The position numbers and the translations under genes were made by a program. Source: Syntrophomonadaceae bacterium (lineage in GTDB: Bacteria > Bacillota > Dethiobacteria > DTU022). From it: a stretch of 8,113 nucleotides of DNA. Numbering within the stretch: the stretch's first letter is position 1; each line of letters opens with the position of its first letter. The stretch covers positions 1-8,113 of the forward strand of contig SLQM01000136.1 of the NCBI GenBank assembly GCA_007131435.1, written 5' to 3'. Positions 5,522 through 8,113 of this stretch are shown here, one piece after another. The notes under the pieces are model-generated. The model made no database searches. It was given only the letters and a program-made list of their open reading frames with translations, and had not been told where the DNA came from.

Positions 5522-6322
5522 ATGTATCCTGAAATATTTAGCATAGGAAACCTGGTTATTCACTCTTACGGGTTAATGATTGCCCTGGCAGTATTGGTGG
5601 CAGCCCTGGCCCTCTACAGGGAAGCGCCGCGGGAAAAAATGGACCCGGACCATGTTCTTGAAGCTGTAATCGTAGCTGCTTTTTCCGGAGTTCTTGGCGC
5701 GCGCATCCTTTACATGCTTCTCAACTGGGACTACTATGGAGGGCAGTTCTTCTCTGCATTTTTCACCAGGTTTGAAGGGCTATCATTCTACGGCGGCTTT
5801 TTTGCTGGTATTCTTGCCCTTTATTTTTGGTCTAAATGGCGGGGGATAGGTCTTTTAAAGCTCTTTGATTTACTGGCTCCATACCTCGCCCTTGGCTATG
5901 CCTTCGGCCGGATTGGCTGCTTTTTGAACGGCTGCTGTTACGGCAGGGAATCGGACCTGCCCTGGGCCCTGCCCGCTTCTGCTGCAGACAGTATACTGCG
6001 CCACCCTGTCCAACTTTATGCTGCCCTGATGGCGATTGCCATTTTTGTCATTCTTAAGCTGCTGCGCCCAAAACGGCCTTTTGTCGGTTTCATCTTTATT
6101 TCACTATTTTTTCTTTACGGCATGTTACGTTTTACAACAGAATTTTTCAGATACGGTGAAGCACTGGTTTATGGGCTTTCAATTGCCCAGCTGTTCAGTC
6201 TTGGCCTGGCAATAATATCTTTGATTGTAATAATAGTTTTTGGCGGTGGACCAGGGATTTTCAGCAGGTTGGTTAAAGTGCCCCAGTTAAAGAAGAAGCC
6301 CAAAAAGAGAGCTGGAAAATGA
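5522..6322 (+). CDS. lgt: Prolipoprotein diacylglyceryl transferase
   Basis: An integral membrane enzyme that transfers diacylglycerol from phosphatidylglycerol to the lipobox cysteine of prolipoproteins, the step before LspA. It is 266 aa with about seven hydrophobic segments and a basic tail (KKKPKKR, 257-263). Family features are HSYG near the start (14-17), GLSFYGG (86-92), the signature GRIGCFLNG (129-137), HPVQLY (161-166), and RFTTEFFR (203-210) carrying late conserved Arg residues. Arg130 corresponds to essential Arg143 of the E. coli enzyme. It departs from the E. coli type: Tyr90 stands where E. coli has His103, Cys133 where it has Asn146, and a Cys-Cys pair (138-139) where the signature has Glu. 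I believe other clostridial and deltaproteobacterial Lgt proteins share this form, so it is probably functional. Its stop overlaps the rluD start. Confidence 0.95.
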   Translation: MYPEIFSIGNLVIHSYGLMIALAVLVAALALYREAPREKMDPDHVLEAVIVAAFSGVLGARILYMLLNWDYYGGQFFSAFFTRFEGLSFYGGFFAGILALYFWSKWRGIGLLKLFDLLAPYLALGYAFGRIGCFLNGCCYGRESDLPWALPASAADSILRHPVQLYAALMAIAIFVILKLLRPKRPFVGFIFISLFFLYGMLRFTTEFFRYGEALVYGLSIAQLFSLGLAIISLIVIIVFGGGPGIFSRLVKVPQLKKKPKKRAGK

Positions 6323-7269
6323 AAGATGACGAGAGCTGCCCTTCCATGGAACATACATTTTTTGTAAATGATCAAGATGCAGGCCAGCGTCTTGATCTGT
6401 TTTTATCTCGTAACCTGGAGAATATATCTCGTAGCAGGATTCAGAAACTGATTGAAGATGACATGCTGACCATTAACGGTAATCCCTGCACTGATAAGAA
6501 TTATCGCCTTCAAACCGGGGAATTCATAAAACTTATCCTTCCACCACCGGAGAAAGCAACCCTTGAACCTGAGCCCATCAAGCTTAATATTGTGTTTGAG
6601 GATCAAGATTTACTAATAATTAATAAATCGCGCGGAATGGTTGTCCATCCTGCTCCCGGGCATGGTAGTGGAACACTGGTACATGCTCTTCTTGCCCATT
6701 GTGAAGACCTTTCCGGTATTGGGGGAGTAATGCGCCCCGGAATAGTTCACAGGCTGGACAAAGATACGTCTGGGCTTTTAATCGTAGCTAAAAACGACTA
6801 TTCCCACCGTTTTTTATCTTCCCAGCTCAAATCAAGAAAGCTGAAAAGAGAGTATATAGCCCTGGTCCATGGAAGGGTTGAGCCGCTAAAAGGTAAAATT
6901 GAAGGCCCCCTGGCCCGCCATCCTCAACACCGCAAAAAAATGGCAGTTATGGCCGGGGGCAAGGAAGCTATTACCCGTTTCAAGGTGCTAAAAATATTTA
7001 GAGGCTACAGCTTGTTAAGGCTTCAGCTGGAAACAGGGCGAACACACCAGATTCGGGTTCACCTTTCCCATATTGGCTATCCCGTTCTTGGCGATGCCCT
7101 CTATTCCGGAAACAAAAAGTCGAATCTGCCGCCAGCTTTGTCCCTGGCTCACGCCCTTCATGCTTACCGTCTTACCTTTGTCCATCCCCGAACCGGCGAA
7201 CAGCAGGAGTTTACTGTGCCACTGCCGGGTGATTTCCAGGCAGTGCTTCACCACCTGGCCTCCGGGTAA
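6319..7269 (+). CDS. rluD: RluD/YlyB-family 23S rRNA pseudouridine synthase
   Basis: Converts specific uridines of 23S rRNA to pseudouridine. By analogy with E. coli RluD the targets would be in helix 69, but the exact site is an inference. It is 316 aa. An S4 RNA-binding domain covers about 22-80 (QRLDLFLSR...SRIQKLI...TINGN). The catalytic RluA-type domain follows, with NKSRGMVVHPAPGH (102-115), the active-site HRLDKDTSG (144-152, nucleophile Asp147) and GRTHQIRVHL (240-249). The ATG at 6319 overlaps the lgt stop as ATGA; no strong Shine-Dalgarno site precedes it, so coupling to lgt translation is likely. A second in-frame ATG at 6346 is possible but has no better site. B. subtilis also places a family member, ylyB, next to lspA. 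No clear terminator follows. Confidence 0.95.
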   Translation: MKDDESCPSMEHTFFVNDQDAGQRLDLFLSRNLENISRSRIQKLIEDDMLTINGNPCTDKNYRLQTGEFIKLILPPPEKATLEPEPIKLNIVFEDQDLLIINKSRGMVVHPAPGHGSGTLVHALLAHCEDLSGIGGVMRPGIVHRLDKDTSGLLIVAKNDYSHRFLSSQLKSRKLKREYIALVHGRVEPLKGKIEGPLARHPQHRKKMAVMAGGKEAITRFKVLKIFRGYSLLRLQLETGRTHQIRVHLSHIGYPVLGDALYSGNKKSNLPPALSLAHALHAYRLTFVHPRTGEQQEFTVPLPGDFQAVLHHLASG

Positions 7270-7278
7270 AATACTTTT

Positions 7279-8113
7279 TTACAGCTGAAACTGTTCAATC
7301 AATTTAATGTCCCGGGGATCAACCGTGACCGTTTGGTAATTTTCATAAAACACAGCCCCCGGCTTGCCGCCCGGGCGCCTGCGGACATGGCGCACCTCTG
7401 TATAGTCTACGGCAACGGCATTGCTTTTACTTCCTTTACTATAGTAGGCAGCTAAGAAGGCCGCCTCTTCCAGGTCAGAGTCAGGTGGGGGGAAAGGTGC
7501 TTCTTTTAGCACCACGTGGCTGCCCGGCAGGTCTTTTACATGGAACCAGGTGTCACGGCGGACAGCAGCTTTAAAAGTAATATAATCATTCTGCCGGTTA
7601 TTCCTGCCAACCAAAATAGTATGACCTGCTGAACTTTTAAAACTCAGCGGTTGGGAAAGACCTTCCTTCAGTTTCTTTTCTTTTCCCTTTTTCTTCAGGT
7701 AGCCTGCCTGGATCATCTCACTCTGGATTTCTTCCAGTATATTAGCAGGACTATTTTCAATGGTGTATAAGAGTTCGCTGCAGTAATCTATTTCTGCGTT
7801 TGTCCTGTTTAACTGCCTGCGGATTTTATCTCTTCCCTGTTTTGCTTTACGATATTTCTTAAAATGTTGCTGTGCATTAAAACTTGCTGATTTTGAAGGG
7901 TCAAGAGGCACCAGGACTTCCCTGTCCGGGTTATAAATATCGGGGAGCACTACGCTTTCAGCCCCTTTGGGCACCTGGTTTCCAAAAGCAAGAAGTATTT
8001 CACCGAAGAGGCGGTGCCGGGGGGCTTTTGCTGAATTCTCAAGTTCTTTTTGTTGCTCTTTTCTTTTTTTAATCAACTGGTTTATCCGTTTTTCCACTGC
8101 GCTGTGCAGTAAA
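7279..8113 (-). CDS. rqcH: RqcH/NFACT-family ribosome quality control protein (FbpA-like), C-terminal part
   Basis: RqcH binds 50S subunits blocked by peptidyl-tRNA and, in B. subtilis, recruits tRNA-Ala to add C-terminal alanine tails for degradation. Only the last 277 or so residues are visible; the frame is open to the right edge, so about half of a roughly 570-600 aa protein is missing. The GTG at 8095-8097 is an internal Val, not the start. Numbering from it: charged coiled-coil sequence (1-25); NPDRE...PLDPSKSASFNAQQHFKKYRKAK (56-86), the conserved middle segment; a second coiled coil (about 85-130); and the NFACT-R domain with GRNNRQNDYITFK (164-176), WFHVKDLPGSHVVLK (184-198), AAYYSK (216-221), VDYT and a GGKPG loop near 243-247. 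The N-terminal domain with the tRNA-contacting Asp-Arg pair lies outside the window. Older annotations call this family fibronectin-binding protein A. It runs tail-to-tail with rluD. Confidence 0.93.
   Translation of the reverse strand, partial: LLHSAVEKRINQLIKKRKEQQKELENSAKAPRHRLFGEILLAFGNQVPKGAESVVLPDIYNPDREVLVPLDPSKSASFNAQQHFKKYRKAKQGRDKIRRQLNRTNAEIDYCSELLYTIENSPANILEEIQSEMIQAGYLKKKGKEKKLKEGLSQPLSFKSSAGHTILVGRNNRQNDYITFKAAVRRDTWFHVKDLPGSHVVLKEAPFPPPDSDLEEAAFLAAYYSKGSKSNAVAVDYTEVRHVRRRPGGKPGAVFYENYQTVTVDPRDIKLIEQFQL

Noticed and set aside
7236..7280. rluD terminator made of CCAGG/CCTGG (7236-7258) and the T6 run at 7275-7280
   Set aside because: The stem is only 5 bp with a mismatched interior and the T-run begins about 17 bp after it, outside the normal geometry.
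8095..8097. GTG as the start of the minus-strand RqcH gene
   Set aside because: The frame stays open to the window edge and the NFACT-N domain is missing, so the GTG codes for an internal valine.
1..8113. Mobile elements, CRISPR arrays, tRNA or rRNA genes, attachment sites
   Set aside because: I saw no transposase or integrase frame, no regularly spaced repeats and no tRNA or rRNA signature on either strand.

Overview
This window looks like chromosomal DNA from a Gram-positive bacterium of the Firmicutes (Bacillota), probably a clostridial or syntrophomonad-type anaerobe. The evidence is a T-box leader ahead of ileS, strong purine-rich Shine-Dalgarno sites, TTG starts, a lspA-(lgt)-rluD gene order related to lspA-ylyB of Bacillus, and an RqcH/FbpA-family gene. 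The genus cannot be fixed from the sequence. I see no insertion sequence, CRISPR array, phage gene, tRNA or rRNA.

Layout. Positions 1-233 hold a tRNA-responsive T-box riboswitch, cut at its 5' end by the window edge, with an AUC (Ile) specifier, a UGGU acceptor-binding bulge and a terminator that competes with the antiterminator. It controls ileS (317-3076), which ends in its own intrinsic terminator (about 3109-3142). A 75-bp gap then carries a possible 21-codon leader ORF and a possible promoter before a fadD/lcfA-type acyl-CoA ligase gene (3218-4843, TTG start). A 213-bp gap (4844-5056) holds two imperfect inverted repeats, no convincing gene, and a good candidate sigma-A promoter with an extended -10. 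That promoter would drive lspA (5057-5512, TTG start), lgt (5522-6322) and rluD (6319-7269), a tight unit with a 9-bp gap followed by an ATGA overlap. On the opposite strand, the C-terminal half of an rqcH gene (7279 to the right edge) converges on rluD with only 9 bp between the stop codons.

How the genes fit together. lgt and lspA encode two successive steps of lipoprotein maturation: diacylglyceryl transfer to the lipobox cysteine, then signal-peptide cleavage. ileS, rluD and rqcH all concern translation: tRNA charging, 23S rRNA pseudouridylation and rescue of stalled 50S subunits. The acyl-CoA ligase is the metabolic outsider; it separates ileS from lspA and has its own terminator-bounded setting. 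The window is mostly conserved housekeeping DNA. The less explained parts are the 3143-3221 leader and the structured 4873-5017 intergenic segment. No clearly new multi-gene system is visible.
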